Positions 1 to 10,061 of a DNA stretch of 64,000 nt are shown piece after piece (positions within the stretch are counted from its first letter, which is position 1; each line of letters begins with the position of its first letter). A program made the translations under genes and the position numbers. The notes under the pieces were generated by a model, which worked only from the letters and a program-made list of their open reading frames with translations, searched no databases and was not told where the DNA came from. The stretch is from Clostridium sp. OS1-26 (GTDB lineage Bacteria > Bacillota > Clostridia > Clostridiales > Clostridiaceae). The stretch spans positions 4,311,208 through 4,375,207 of the forward strand of contig NZ_CP133264.1 in NCBI RefSeq assembly GCF_030915445.1, given 5' to 3'.

Positions 1-4
1 CTCG

Positions 5-50
5 AATAAATTAATGGCAATGATATTTTTATCATTGCCATTAATTTATT
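5..50. terminator. Perfect 21-bp hairpin, probable terminator
   Basis: Two 21-base arms (5-25 and 30-50) are exact inverted copies around a TTTT loop. The structure lies beyond the 3' end of the minus-strand FAH gene and could end transcription from either side. There is no long T-run outside the stem, so the terminator role is inferred from position and stem strength. Confidence 0.55.
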
Positions 51-118
51 AATATGATTTTGCTATATTTTCAAGTATTTGAGCGCTGGCAGAAAGCTCC
101 TGAAATAATTTTACATAA

Positions 119-988
119 TTATAATACTTTATTTCTCAATATTCCTATGTTTTCTATATAACATTCAACTTCATCTCCAGATTTTAAATATCTTGGAGGT
201 TCAAAGCCCATACCAACGCCTGCAGGTGTTCCAGTAGCAATTACATCGCCAGGTTTTAAAGTTATGCCCTGTGAAAATTCACTTATTATATTAGGTATGT
301 CAAAGATAAATTCTCTCGTATTTGAATCCTGTCTTAATTCACCATTTATATATGATTTAATGTTTAATTCAAGTGGTAATTTCAATTCATCTTTATAGAC
401 TATCCATGGTCCCATTGGGCATGTCCCATCAAAGCTTTTTCCCTTAAGCCATTGTACGTGCTTCCATTGAGCATCTCTTACAGAAACATCATTTAAAATT
501 GTATAACCAAATATATATTCTTCGGCTTTATCTCTAGGAATATTTTTACCTTCTTTTCCTATAATAACAGCTAACTCAACTTCATAATCTAATTTATCAG
601 TTAAATTTTCATGAGATTGTATAATTCCGTTATGAGCTATACATTTATCAACAATTTTAGAGAAATATATTGGGTGTTCAGGTACTCCATTTTCTTTATC
701 AATAACCTTTGCAACCTCTTTTATGTGCTCTCTGTAATTTTTACCTAAGCAAATTATGCCTCTAGTAGGATTAGGAATAGGAGATTCTAAGGTTACATCA
801 TCTAAGCTTATTGTATTACTGCTATTTAAAATCATTTTTATTTGATTTTCAATTTGTACATTAAATTTATTTATAAGGTCCAACATTGAAAAATTCGGAA
901 AAAGATTTTCAAGAGAAATTAATGAATTGTTATTTGATAAAACACCTATAACATCTTTAGTTCCTAATTTAAAAGTAACAAAACGCAT
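119..988 (-). CDS. Fumarylacetoacetate hydrolase (FAH) family protein
   Basis: This 289-residue protein belongs to the FAH superfamily, whose members hydrolyse or isomerise acyl-pyruvates and 2-oxo-dienoates using a divalent metal. The C-terminal two thirds carries the family signatures: ICLGKNYREHIKE, the metal ligand stretch DYEVELAVIIGKEG, a conserved GYTILNDVSVRD, the KSFDGTCPMGP block and the GDVIATGTPAGVG loop. The N-terminal ~70 residues form the usual small cap domain. The ATG at 988 is preferred because AAAGGTGG lies 8 bases before it; an in-frame GTG at 1000 falls inside that ribosome binding site. No catabolic operon surrounds it, so the substrate is unknown. Family assignment is firm. 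Confidence 0.9.
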   Translation of the reverse strand: MRFVTFKLGTKDVIGVLSNNNSLISLENLFPNFSMLDLINKFNVQIENQIKMILNSSNTISLDDVTLESPIPNPTRGIICLGKNYREHIKEVAKVIDKENGVPEHPIYFSKIVDKCIAHNGIIQSHENLTDKLDYEVELAVIIGKEGKNIPRDKAEEYIFGYTILNDVSVRDAQWKHVQWLKGKSFDGTCPMGPWIVYKDELKLPLELNIKSYINGELRQDSNTREFIFDIPNIISEFSQGITLKPGDVIATGTPAGVGMGFEPPRYLKSGDEVECYIENIGILRNKVL

Positions 989-1132
989 AATTATTACCAC
1001 CTTTTTATATAAATAATTATCAATATTTTTGAAACTATTTTAATTATATCATCAAAAAAGAGAATTTAAATAATAAATTGCTAATTTTAGAAAGTTTATA
1101 GGTATATGGTATTATAAGCAATTAACAGTATA

Positions 1133-1174
1133 AAGGCATATCTGATAAAGTTTTTTTAGTATCAGATATGCCTT
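1133..1174 (-). terminator. Hairpin downstream of mntH
   Basis: A 15-base stem (1133-1147 and 1160-1174) is formed around a T-rich loop, 43 bases past the mntH stop on the minus strand. The trailing T-run is weak on both strands. It is a probable terminator by position. Confidence 0.5.
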
Positions 1175-1216
1175 ATTTATATCCTTGTATTAGCAGTTTT
1201 TAATTAAGCTGGCTAT

Positions 1217-2497
1217 TTAAACTCTACCTGCAAAGGTAAGTATCAAGAGAACAATGTTTAAAATGATAATAGTAGATGCAATAAACCAGCCTATTATTTT
1301 TGTAGGGGTGGTATTAACAAAGCTGCCCATTAAATTCTTTTTACTACTTATAATCATCAAAGGAATTATAGCAGCAGGAAGTGCAAAACTCAGTATGACT
1401 TGACTCAATACTAGAGCTTTCATTGGGTTAATACCGAGTAAAATAATAATCATTCCTGGCGCCATAGTTATAATTCTTCTTATGTTAATATTGATTTTTA
1501 AGTCTACAAATCCATCTAAAAGACTTTCACCAGCCATAGCTCCAACTGCAGACGAAGATAAACCAGATGCTAAAAGAGCCATTCCGAAAGCTCCACTAGA
1601 TAAAGTTCCAAGTAGGGGCTGAAGTGATCTATGGGCTTGTTCAATTGAGTCAACAGCTATTCCCTGTTTATAAAATACTGCTGCTGATACTATTAACATT
1701 GCTGCGTTCACAAGAAATGCAATATTCATTGCTATAAATATATCTATTTTTTCCATTTTAAAGTGCTCAAGTTTTTCCCTAAGTGTATTATTGGTGTTCC
1801 TAGGCTGAACTAATGCAGAGTGAAGATAAATAACATGCGGCATAACGGTTGCACCTAGCATGCCTACTGCTATCAATAAGGCATCACCATTGGGAATGGA
1901 TGGCATTATAGTATGAGATGCCACAGAAGACCATTCAGGCTTTGCGAGAAAAACCTCTAAAGTGTATGCAGCGCATATTACTGCTACCAGTACTGTAATA
2001 ATAATTTCTACTGCTCTTTGTCCGTATTTTTGCATATTCACGATCAGAAAAGTTAGAAAGATTGTAGCTATACCTGCATATACCAAATCAACTTTAAATA
2101 AAAGGTATAATCCTAAAGTGGCTCCTAAAAACTCTGCTAAAGTTGTAGCCATAGCAGTAATACAAGAAATACCCCACAGAAACCAATTGACTCTTTTTGA
2201 AAAAACCTGCCTACACATTTGAGAGAGATTAAATCCTGTAGCAATGCCTAATTTTGCTGATAAAGTTTGAAGAAATATAGCCATTATATTGCTCCAGAGT
2301 ATTACCCATATTAAATTATAGTTGAAAATAGAGCCACCAGCTATATTTGTTGCAAAATTACCAGGATCTACATATGCAACACTTACGATGAAGGCTGGGC
2401 CTAAATATTTTAATAAATTTTTAATTTTTCCAAACACACCTATGTTATAGCGACTATTTACTATTATCATTTTCTTTAATTCTGTATCTTCATACAT
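1217..2497 (-). CDS. mntH: NRAMP-family divalent metal (Mn2+/Fe2+) transporter
   Basis: The 426-residue polytopic membrane protein is a proton-coupled Mn2+/Fe2+ importer of the NRAMP family. The two family hallmarks are present: the helix-1 metal motif DPGNFATN and the helix-6 motif MPHVIYLHSALVQ. Around 11 hydrophobic segments are visible and the length matches bacterial MntH. The start at 2497 has GGAGG 8 bases upstream. It is transcribed divergently from an MntR/DtxR-type regulator across a 280-base intergenic region, the classic arrangement for manganese-responsive repression, although I do not see a recognisable MntR box. A second NRAMP gene lies at 23571. Family call is very secure; Mn preference is inferred from context. 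Confidence 0.93.
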   Translation of the reverse strand: MYEDTELKKMIIVNSRYNIGVFGKIKNLLKYLGPAFIVSVAYVDPGNFATNIAGGSIFNYNLIWVILWSNIMAIFLQTLSAKLGIATGFNLSQMCRQVFSKRVNWFLWGISCITAMATTLAEFLGATLGLYLLFKVDLVYAGIATIFLTFLIVNMQKYGQRAVEIIITVLVAVICAAYTLEVFLAKPEWSSVASHTIMPSIPNGDALLIAVGMLGATVMPHVIYLHSALVQPRNTNNTLREKLEHFKMEKIDIFIAMNIAFLVNAAMLIVSAAVFYKQGIAVDSIEQAHRSLQPLLGTLSSGAFGMALLASGLSSSAVGAMAGESLLDGFVDLKININIRRIITMAPGMIIILLGINPMKALVLSQVILSFALPAAIIPLMIISSKKNLMGSFVNTTPTKIIGWFIASTIIILNIVLLILTFAGRV

Positions 2498-2784
2498 ATA
2501 CTAAACCTCCAATAGAATATAAAATTTATTAGCTCAATATAATATCAACTAACTTAAATTTACAATTTAGCTGCAAGTTAGAATTTATCTATAGTTAAAT
2601 TGTTTGCTGGTTTAAATATTAATGCCATGTAAGATAATTAAAGGCCATTAACATTTTTAGTCCAAACTAACTTTTCTAATTTTAGGATATGTATTTGTAA
2701 AATAAATGTGATAAAAAAGTTCTATTTTATATTTTTAATGCATATATTTGTACATGGAATAATATGAGTAGAGCAGGTGGGGAA

Positions 2785-3267
2785 ATGGATAATGAAGACT
2801 TTTTTACCTTTAGTGAATACATGAAAAAAGAATGTGATACTTTAACTGCATCTATGGAAGATTATTTAGAGATGATTTACAGACTTTCTGAACAAATAGG
2901 ATTTACACGAATTCATGATCTAGCTAAATCCTTAAACGTACAGCCTCCGTCAGCAACAAAAATGGTTCAAAAGCTATCAGAATTCAAATTCGTCAATTAT
3001 GAAAAATATGGAATAATAATACTAACAGATGAAGGAAAAAAAATGGGGAAGTATCTGCTTAATAGACACAATATTATTGAAGGATTTTTTAAGGTCTTAG
3101 GCATATCTGATGGGTTATTAGAACAAACAGAAAAAGTTGAACACACGATAAGCAATGAAACAGTAGAATACCTCAGAGATTTTATAGCTTTCATTCAAGA
3201 ACGACCAGACATAATTAGTGATTTTGATATGTTCAGAAAAAATGTGAAAAAAAACGAAGAACTTTAA
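2785..3267 (+). CDS. mntR: MntR/DtxR-family metal-dependent transcriptional regulator
   Basis: The protein of 160 residues has the DtxR-family layout: an N-terminal winged helix-turn-helix (TASMEDYLEMIYRL, then SLNVQPPSATKMVQKL as recognition region) and a metal-binding/dimerisation part (LTDEGKKMGKYLLNRHNIIEGFFKVLG, EQTEKVEHTISNETV). It lacks the SH3-like third domain, as in MntR. The first in-frame ATG is at 2764 but has no ribosome binding site; the ATG at 2785 follows AGGTGGGG closely, so I prefer it. Position divergent to mntH suggests it represses that gene when Mn2+ is plentiful, by family analogy. Confidence 0.88.
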   Translation: MDNEDFFTFSEYMKKECDTLTASMEDYLEMIYRLSEQIGFTRIHDLAKSLNVQPPSATKMVQKLSEFKFVNYEKYGIIILTDEGKKMGKYLLNRHNIIEGFFKVLGISDGLLEQTEKVEHTISNETVEYLRDFIAFIQERPDIISDFDMFRKNVKKNEEL

Positions 3268-3439
3268 TAAAAAGTTCATGAATTATTAATACTTTATAAA
3301 GTGATATTTAATACTGGTTTCTTTGGTTGTGTGATATAATATTCTTATATTAATCTTGAACTATAATATCTATGTATTATAATAGAATATAAAATAGTCA
3401 GTTTAAGATAAGTAAAGTAAAGAAATGAGGTTTTAAATC

Positions 3440-3721
3440 ATGGATTTTATAAACAGAAATTTTTCAGGAATGTTTAGAACTATAATTATAATAGCTGCGG
3501 TACTTATATTTATCAGAATATTTCCTTGGCTTATAGCAGTAGGGGTTGTTGCTTGGGGAGGAATCAAATTAGTGAATTACATTAAATCATATAAAGACGT
3601 AAAAACAAGAAAAAGAGAAAAAGTTGATACTAAAAGCAAAGCTTATGAACAACAAAATTATTATGATTTTTCAAATAAAAATGTTGTAGATGTGGAATAT
3701 GAAGAGGTTAAAAATAATTAA
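3440..3721 (+). CDS. Small membrane protein of unknown function
   Basis: This 93-residue protein is not recognised. Residues ~12-50 form one long or two short hydrophobic segments (FRTIIIIAAVLIFIRIFPWL, then AVGVVAWGGIKLV), followed by a basic stretch (KTRKREK) and an acidic, asparagine-rich tail. This suggests an inner-membrane anchor with a cytoplasmic tail. A GAGG sequence lies 10 bases before the ATG. It has its own intergenic region and terminator, so it appears monocistronic. Function cannot be inferred. Confidence 0.7.
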   Translation: MDFINRNFSGMFRTIIIIAAVLIFIRIFPWLIAVGVVAWGGIKLVNYIKSYKDVKTRKREKVDTKSKAYEQQNYYDFSNKNVVDVEYEEVKNN

Positions 3722-3734
3722 AGCTAATTAAGAG

Positions 3735-3772
3735 AAGGAAGCTCAAAATATATGGGCTTCCTTTATTTTTTT
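3735..3772 (+). terminator. Rho-independent terminator
   Basis: AAGGAAGC (3735-3742) pairs with GCTTCCTT (3756-3763), followed by a T-rich tail up to 3772. It ends the small membrane protein gene and isolates the aldehyde oxidoreductase promoter region. Confidence 0.8.
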
Positions 3773-3777
3773 ATAAT

Positions 3778-3796
3778 TTGTTCGAAAATTGAGCAA
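3778..3796. promoter_or_regulatory. Candidate activator-binding palindrome upstream of the sigma-54 promoter
   Basis: The 19-base imperfect palindrome TTGTTCGAAAATTGAGCAA lies about 150 bases upstream of the -24/-12 promoter at 3949. Related pieces recur at 3861-3877 (CGAACACTAGCTCAATG) and 3894-3900 (ACGAACA). Enhancer-binding activators typically bind such sites at this distance. The binding protein is inferred, most simply the activator at 15931. Confidence 0.4.
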
Positions 3797-3948
3797 TAAT
3801 TTTGATAAAAGTAAAAAAATACAAGTTTGTAGAATGAATTTTATAATATTGATTAAAAAACGAACACTAGCTCAATGTGATTTTGTTAGAAAAACGAACA
3901 AAAAATAATTTTATATATTGAAAATGGCTTAATTCCATATTATTACTG

Positions 3949-3966
3949 TTGGCACGTATATTGCTA
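3949..3966 (+). promoter_or_regulatory. Sigma-54 (-24/-12) promoter for the aldehyde oxidoreductase operon
   Basis: TTGGCAC-GTATA-TTGCTA matches the sigma-54 consensus TGGCAC-N5-TTGC with the invariant GG and GC at exact spacing. It ends 74 bases before the start codon at 4041. No comparable sigma-70 promoter is evident here. A sigma-54 activator gene lies at the far end of the same gene group. Confidence 0.85.
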
Positions 3967-4040
3967 AACAATTTATATAGGTAGCTTGAGTTATATTAAA
4001 ATTTATAATATAACAATTAAATAAAAATGGGGGTATTTTA

Positions 4041-6762
4041 ATGTTAAAGAAAACTTTAATTATTAATGGTATCAGTAGAACTGTTATTGCTAATCCGGAA
4101 ATGACTTTGGCAGAAGTTTTGAGAAAACAAATGCTTCTTACAGGTACTAAGGTTGGTTGCGGTAAAGGTGAATGTGGGGCTTGTTCCATAATAATGGATG
4201 GGAAAGTTGTAAGGTCTTGTATCGTAAGAATGAAAAGAGTTCCAGATGAAGCAGAAATAATTACTATTGAAGGTGTGGGGACTAAAGATAACCTTCATCC
4301 ACTTCAATTAGCATGGATGATTCATGGAGCTGCACAGTGCGGATTCTGTTCCCCAGGATTTATAGTATCTGCTAAAGCTTTGCTTGATGAAAATATAAAT
4401 CCAACTAGAGAGGATGTAAGAAGCTGGTTCCAAAAAAATAGAAATGTATGCAGATGTACAGGATATAAGCCATTAGTAGATGCAGTTATGGATGCAGCAA
4501 GGCTAATAAGAGGGGAAATAAAGAAAGAAGACTTGTGGTATAAGCTGCCTGAAGGAGCAAGTGTTTTAGGTTCAAAGGTTGTTCGTCCATCTGCAGTAGC
4601 AAAGGTAACAGGAACCTGGGATTTTGGAGCAGATTTAGGGTTAAAACTTCCTGAGGATACATTACACATAAAATTAGTACAGGCTAAAGTTTCACATGCT
4701 AATATTCTCTCAATAGACACATCAGAAGCAGAGAAAATGCCTGGAGTTTATAAAGTTATAACATATAAAGACGTTCCAGGAACCAACAGAATAAATGGAT
4801 TGGCATTCCCTTCAAATAAAGGTGATGGTCTGGATAGACCTATATTAAATGATAAAAAAGTTTTCCAATTTGGTGATGCTATAGCTATGGTACTTGCAGA
4901 TACTCCATTCCAAGCAGAAGCTGCTGCAGAAAAAGTTAAAGTTCAATTAGAAGAACTTCCAGCATATATGAGTGCACCAGCAGCCATGGCTGAAGATGCT
5001 ATAGAAATTCATCCAGGAACTCCTAATATATATTTTGAGACAACAATAGCTAAAGGTAATGACACTAAAGATTTAATGGATAAATTAGATTATGTAGTTG
5101 AAGATAATTTTTATGTAGGAAGACAGCCGCATCTTCCAATAGAGCCAGACGTAGGTTTTGCTTATTTCAATGAAAATGGAAAACTAGTTATACATTCCAA
5201 AAGTGTAGCACTCCATTTCCATTCACTTATGATAGCAGATGGTATAGGAATGCCAGCACAGGATGTTCTTATAGTTCAAAATCCTACAGGTGGTACTTTT
5301 GGATATAAGTTCAGCCCTACTATAGAAGCTTTACTTGGTGTAGCTGCAATAGTAACAAAGAAACCAGTATACCTTGAATTCAATATGTATCAGCAGATAA
5401 CTTATACAGGAAAGAGATCACCTTTCTTTATGAATGTTAAGTTTGGAGCCGACAAGAACGGAAAGCTTGTTGCAATGGAAAGTGATTGGTCAGTAGACCA
5501 TGGTCCATACTCAGAGTTCGGTGACCTACTTACTATGAGAGGTACGCAATTTATAGGAGCTGGATACGATATAGCAAATATAAGAGGAGAAGGAAGGACT
5601 GTTTGTACTAACCATGCTTGGGGATCAGCCTTCAGAGGATACGGTTCACCACAGAGTCTTTTTGCTTCAGAAGTTTTGATAGATGAATTAGCTGAAAAGG
5701 CAGGAATAGATCCACTTGAAATTAGATACCAAAATGTATATAGAGAAGGCTCTACTACGCCTAATGGTTGTGACCCAGATGTTATTTGTTTACCAACTAT
5801 GATAGAAAAGTTACGTCCATTATACAAAGATGCAAAGAAAAAAGCTGAAGATAAAAACAAAAATAGTGGAGATAAAAAATATGGAGTAGGAGTTTCATTA
5901 CTTCTTTATGGCTCAGGTCTTGATGGTGCGGATTCTTCAGAAGCTTGGGCAGAATTGACTCCAACAGGAATAGTTATTGGCAACTCATGGGAAGACCATG
6001 GACAGGGTGCTGACATGGGAACTTTAAGTATAGCTTATGAAACTTTAAGACCACTAGGAATTAAGCTTGAACAAATAAAATTAGTTATGAATGATATGGA
6101 AAAAACTCCAAACAGCGGACCAGCTGGCGGAAGTCGTTCTAACGTATTAACTGGAAATGCTACAAGAGTTGCCTGTGAAAATCTATTAGCAGCTATGAAA
6201 AAAGCTGATGGAGCTTATAGGACTTATGATGAAATGGTAGCAGAAAATATACCAGTAAAAGTTGATGGAAAGTGGACAGCACCTTGTACCGCTTGCGATG
6301 TAGCAAATGGTCAAGGTAACCCATTCCCATGTTACATGTATGGAGTACTCATGGCAGAAGTAGAGGTAGATACTACTACTGGAAAGGTTAAAGTAGAAAA
6401 GCTTACTATAAGTTGCTGATGTAGGAACTGTAGTAAATAAACTAGTAGTAGATGGTCAAATATATGGAGGTTTAGTTCAAGGTATAGGTTTAGCATTAAG
6501 TGAGGACTTTGAAGACTTAAAGAAACACACTACGCTTACAGGTTGCGGTATACCTCAAATTAAGGATGTTCCTGATAATATAGAAATAATTTATCAGGAA
6601 ACTCCAAGACCATATGGACCATATGGTGCTTCAGGAGCAGGAGAAATGCCTCTTTCAGCACCACATGCAGCAATAGTTAATGCAATATACAATGCTTGTG
6701 GAGCGCGCATAACTAAACTGCCAGCACTTCCAGAAAAAGTTTTGGCAGCACTTAAAAAGTAA
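4041..6762 (+). CDS. Molybdenum aldehyde oxidoreductase (Mop-type), frameshifted near the C-terminus
   Basis: Read across one frameshift, this encodes a ~906-residue xanthine-oxidase-family enzyme lacking the FAD domain, like the Desulfovibrio gigas aldehyde oxidoreductase (907 residues). It oxidises aldehydes to carboxylates at a molybdopterin centre. Residues 1-160 hold the two [2Fe-2S] domains: C40, C45 and C48 in VGCGKGECGACS, then CGFCSPG and CRCTGYKP. The molybdopterin domains follow from ~180. One extra base at about 6410 (TATAAGTT) ends the first frame early at 6419; the other frame continues to 6762 and contains GASGAGEMPLSAP, whose glutamate (about residue 868) is the expected catalytic base. 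If the indel is real, the protein lacks its active-site Glu. A sigma-54 promoter precedes it. Confidence 0.9.
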
Positions 6763-6769
6763 TTATATA

Positions 6770-6801
6770 GGGGTATAAGACGGTCAGTTAACTTATACCC
6801 C
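6770..6801 (+). other. Intercistronic hairpin
   Basis: GGGGTATAAG (6770-6779) pairs with CTTATACCCC (6792-6801). No T-run follows, so it is more likely an mRNA stability or processing hairpin between the oxidoreductase and its accessory genes than a full terminator. Confidence 0.55.
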
Positions 6802-6844
6802 GGACTATGTTTCCAAAATACAGACTGAATGAAAGGTGAATGCT

Positions 6845-9118
6845 ATGGATTTAGATAAGTTATTGAAAAAAGGTGATAAGTGTATTACAGATGCACCTTC
6901 AGCTTGCGTAGCTGCTTGTCCTGTGCATATGGATGTAAAATCATTTGTTGAGGAAATAGAAAAGGGTGATTTTAAAAAGGCTTATAAAGTTATGGCTAAA
7001 AAGCTTCCATTTACGAGAGTAATAGGCCGAATATGCGATCATCCCTGTGAAGATGTATGTGTTAGAAAAGAACTTGGAGGAGCTATAAATATATCTGAGC
7101 TTGAAAAAGTTACAGTAAAACTGGGGGCTTCAACTAACAAAAGAACATTGGCTATACCTAGGAACGGAAAGACTGTGGCAGTAATCGGTGGAGGAGTAAG
7201 TGGAATTACAGCAGCTTTTGATTTAGATAAAAAAGGCTATGAGGTCACAATATATGAAAAAAATTCAAAGTTAGGAGGAAGGTTATGGGACTTTGAAGGA
7301 GAAAATCTTTCAAAGGAGCTTATAGAAGAAGAGCTTGAAGTATTTAAAAAAGGAAGTATAAAGATAGAGCTAAATAGAGAGATTGATGAAAAAGAATTGA
7401 GTAAAATATTAAAAATATATGGCGCAGCCTATATTGGAACAGGCTCTTGGAAGGAAGATATAAATGTAGACTTTAGAACCTTCCAAGTAGAAAACACTTC
7501 ACTATTTGCAGGAGGAAGGCTTATAAATAAAAATAACTCTATTATATTGTCATTAAGTTCAGGGAGAAGAGCCGGTATATCTATAGATAGGTACATTCAA
7601 AATACTTCAATTACCGCTGCGAGGGGAAATGAAGGAGGGTATAAAACACCTTTAAAAATTGCAACTGATGATATAGAGTCAATGCCAGCAATGAGAAAAT
7701 ATGACTCACAATATAGTGAAGAAGATGCAATAATTGAAGCCAAAAGATGTTTGAAATGTCAGTGTCTTCAATGTCTAAAAGCTTGTGTTCATCTTCAAAA
7801 ATATAATGTTATCCCTAAGAACTATGTAAGACAGATAAATCATAATGAAACTATAGTACTTGGAGATCGCTATGCAAACAAAATGATTAATTCCTGCACC
7901 CTTTGTGGGCTATGTGGAGAAATATGCCCAGAAGGCATAGAGATGAAGAATATAATAAAAGAAACTCGTGAAAGTATGGTAGAAAGAGAAAAAATGCCAA
8001 TATCTGCTCACGATTTCGCATTAAAGGATATGGAATTTAGCAATAGCAGCTATTTTTCAATGATAAAGAATCAGCCTGGTTATGAAAAGGTAAAGTATGT
8101 ATTTTATCCAGGATGTCAGCTGCCAGCATCTACACCAGAATATATAGAAAAAATATACAGTTATCTTATGTCAAATATTAAGGATGGTGTAGGTTTAATG
8201 TTAGGGTGCTGCGGTGCACCAGCAGATTGGGCAGGAAGACAGGATTTAATGCAAGAGAATATAAGACATATCAAAAATAGTTGGGAGAGCATGGGAAGAC
8301 CGACTTTCATTCTAGCTTGCTCAAGTTGTTACAGTATATTTGAAAAATATATGCCTGAAATAAACTCAGTATCCTTGTGGGAAACCATGAAAAATCACAA
8401 GATTCCTATTAATAATAAAATAAAAGAGAACTATGTTTTAAATGTACATGATGCTTGTACTACTAGATACAATGAAAAAATTCATGAAAGCATAAGAACT
8501 ATAGCATCTGAACTGGGATATAAAATAGAAGAATTAAAGTTCTCAAAGGAAAAAACCAAGTGCTGCGGCTATGGTGGACTTGTGTATTTTGCTAATAAAG
8601 AGCAATCACAGGAATTTATAAAAGATAGAATAAAAGAGAGCAGTAGAGATTACTTAGTTTATTGCTCAATGTGTAGAGATTTATTTGTATCTGAAGAAAA
8701 GAGGACTTTTCACATTTTAGATTTAATTTATGGTGAGAATTTGGAGAAAGTATCATTAAGACAAGCTCCTACTTTATCTCAAAGACATGAGAACAGAGCA
8801 CTTGTTAAAATTAATCTATTAAAGAGGTTTTGGAATGAGGAAATAAATGATTTTACTAGGGGTTCCGGACTAAAGTTAATCATAAATGATAATATACAAA
8901 AACAAATGGAGGATAGGTTAATTCTTTTTGAAGATATAGAGAAAGTAATAGTTAATGCACAGAAAAACAGGGAAAGATTTTTAAATCCAGAAACTATGCA
9001 TTATTTGACCAGGATGAGAATTAGAAATGTTACCTATTGGGTGGAATACGAAGAAAAAGATAAGGAATTAATTATTCATAGTGTTTACAGTCACAGAATG
9101 GAAGTAGTGGAGGAATAA
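6845..9118 (+). CDS. FAD-dependent oxidoreductase with ferredoxin and CCG (heterodisulfide-reductase-like) domains
   Basis: The 757-residue protein joins several redox modules. An N-terminal GltD-type cysteine domain (ACVAACPVHMDV, GRICDHPCEDVCVRKELGG) is followed by an FAD/NAD fold with VIGGGVSGITAAFDL, a two-cluster ferredoxin (CLKCQCLQCLKAC, then CTLCGLCGEICPEGIEM), and two CCG domains (PGCQ with GCCGAPADWAG; HDACTTR with CCGYGGLVYF). The last ~110 residues match none of these. It probably moves electrons to or from the aldehyde oxidoreductase, or serves its maturation; the same gene neighbours the Desulfovibrio enzyme, as I recall (DVU_1558 region). ATG 6845 is preferred since the in-frame GTG at 6836 lies within AAAGGTG. 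Confidence 0.85.
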   Translation: MDLDKLLKKGDKCITDAPSACVAACPVHMDVKSFVEEIEKGDFKKAYKVMAKKLPFTRVIGRICDHPCEDVCVRKELGGAINISELEKVTVKLGASTNKRTLAIPRNGKTVAVIGGGVSGITAAFDLDKKGYEVTIYEKNSKLGGRLWDFEGENLSKELIEEELEVFKKGSIKIELNREIDEKELSKILKIYGAAYIGTGSWKEDINVDFRTFQVENTSLFAGGRLINKNNSIILSLSSGRRAGISIDRYIQNTSITAARGNEGGYKTPLKIATDDIESMPAMRKYDSQYSEEDAIIEAKRCLKCQCLQCLKACVHLQKYNVIPKNYVRQINHNETIVLGDRYANKMINSCTLCGLCGEICPEGIEMKNIIKETRESMVEREKMPISAHDFALKDMEFSNSSYFSMIKNQPGYEKVKYVFYPGCQLPASTPEYIEKIYSYLMSNIKDGVGLMLGCCGAPADWAGRQDLMQENIRHIKNSWESMGRPTFILACSSCYSIFEKYMPEINSVSLWETMKNHKIPINNKIKENYVLNVHDACTTRYNEKIHESIRTIASELGYKIEELKFSKEKTKCCGYGGLVYFANKEQSQEFIKDRIKESSRDYLVYCSMCRDLFVSEEKRTFHILDLIYGENLEKVSLRQAPTLSQRHENRALVKINLLKRFWNEEINDFTRGSGLKLIINDNIQKQMEDRLILFEDIEKVIVNAQKNRERFLNPETMHYLTRMRIRNVTYWVEYEEKDKELIIHSVYSHRMEVVEE

Positions 9119-9120
9119 TT

Positions 9121-9327
9121 ATGAATATTAATAAAGAAGAAAAAACTCCCTGGATTTGTGATAAGTGTAATAAGGAGCTTCAACTCTCACAGGTAAAGGT
9201 TGTCTACCTTGGAGGAAACTTTGAAGTAGAGCTTATGCAGTGTCCGCAGTGTAAAATGGTAATTATAGATGAAAAGTTGGCACTAGGCAAAATGCTTGAA
9301 GTTGAAAAAGGACTGGAAGATAAATGA
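9121..9327 (+). CDS. Small zinc-ribbon redox protein (DVU_1557-like)
   Basis: This 68-residue protein has two CxxC pairs (CDKCNKE near residue 14 and CPQCKM near residue 41), forming a rubredoxin-like zinc or iron ribbon. It starts 3 bases after the preceding stop and overlaps the next gene by four bases, so it is translationally coupled within the accessory operon. By position it equals the small redox protein of the Desulfovibrio aldehyde oxidoreductase neighbourhood. A role as a one-electron carrier or metal chaperone is plausible but not shown. Confidence 0.75.
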   Translation: MNINKEEKTPWICDKCNKELQLSQVKVVYLGGNFEVELMQCPQCKMVIIDEKLALGKMLEVEKGLEDK

Positions 9328-10061
9328 CAAAATGCTGTAATGCTTATGAAAACAAAAACATGCTTGAGGTTACAGGAACAACCTTAAGACCAGGGGGATT
9401 TATCTTAACAGATAAAGCTGTTCAATTTTGTAAGTTTTCTGTTAGAGATCAAATAATGGATTTAGGCAGCGGAATGGGAGCTACAGTTAACTATCTTTAT
9501 GAAAAGTATGGAATGAATACTGTAGGAGTAGACCCATCACAAAAATTAATAGCTATGGGAAGAGATAAATATAAAAATATTAACTTGATTAATGGCAGGG
9601 GAGAAAAGCTTCCTTTTGAAAATGAAAGTTTTCAAGGAGTATTTGCAGAATGTACTTTATCTCTTATGAATAATTTAAATGTTGTTATAGAAGAAGTATA
9701 TAGGGTTTTAAAAAATTATGGATATTTCGTAATCACAGATGTATATGCAAAAAATCCTCACTTTGCAGATAAACTAAATACGCTTTCAATTAATAGCTGT
9801 ATGAGGGGTCTTCACAATTTGAAAACACTTAGAGAAAAATTAATAAGACAAGGCTTTGAGATAATGCTTTTAGAGGACTGTAGTTCTATGTTAAAGGCAC
9901 TTATGGTTAAGATAATATTTTCATATGGTTCTATGAGTGTTTTTTGGAATAAAACTTCAGAGTGTTCTGTGAATGGAACGGAGTTTCAAGAAATACTTAA
10001 AAACTGTAAACCTGGATATTTTATTATGATAGCTAGGAAAGGGGATAAAGGTAATGAATGA
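9324..10061 (+). CDS. SAM-dependent methyltransferase (DVU_1556/TrsM-like)
   Basis: The 245-residue protein has a class I methyltransferase fold. Motif I is MDLGSGMGATVNYLYEKYG at residues ~47-65, followed by the acidic ribose-binding loop VGVDPSQKLIAMG and LPFENESFQGVFAECTLSLM. The N-terminus carries an unusual CC pair (MTKCCNAYEN) and the C-terminal half has several cysteines. It sits between the small redox protein and the C_GCAxxG_C_C protein with overlapping start/stop codons. Target unknown; maturation of the molybdenum enzyme or modification of a small molecule are both possible. Confidence 0.8.
   Translation: MTKCCNAYENKNMLEVTGTTLRPGGFILTDKAVQFCKFSVRDQIMDLGSGMGATVNYLYEKYGMNTVGVDPSQKLIAMGRDKYKNINLINGRGEKLPFENESFQGVFAECTLSLMNNLNVVIEEVYRVLKNYGYFVITDVYAKNPHFADKLNTLSINSCMRGLHNLKTLREKLIRQGFEIMLLEDCSSMLKALMVKIIFSYGSMSVFWNKTSECSVNGTEFQEILKNCKPGYFIMIARKGDKGNE

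Noticed and set aside
51..118. Open stretch on the minus strand past the FAH stop (KLFQELSASAQILENIAKSY) resembling a chemotaxis receptor C-terminus.
   Set aside because: Too short, with no start codon or ribosome binding site and no adjoining receptor sequence in the window; chance or very old remnant.
1962..2222. 86-codon open frame on the plus strand inside mntH.
   Set aside because: It is the antisense shadow of a clear NRAMP gene and has no ribosome binding site.
2498..2763. Search for an MntR operator between mntH and mntR.
   Set aside because: No sequence close to the known MntR palindrome was found; only AT-rich promoter-like sequence is visible.
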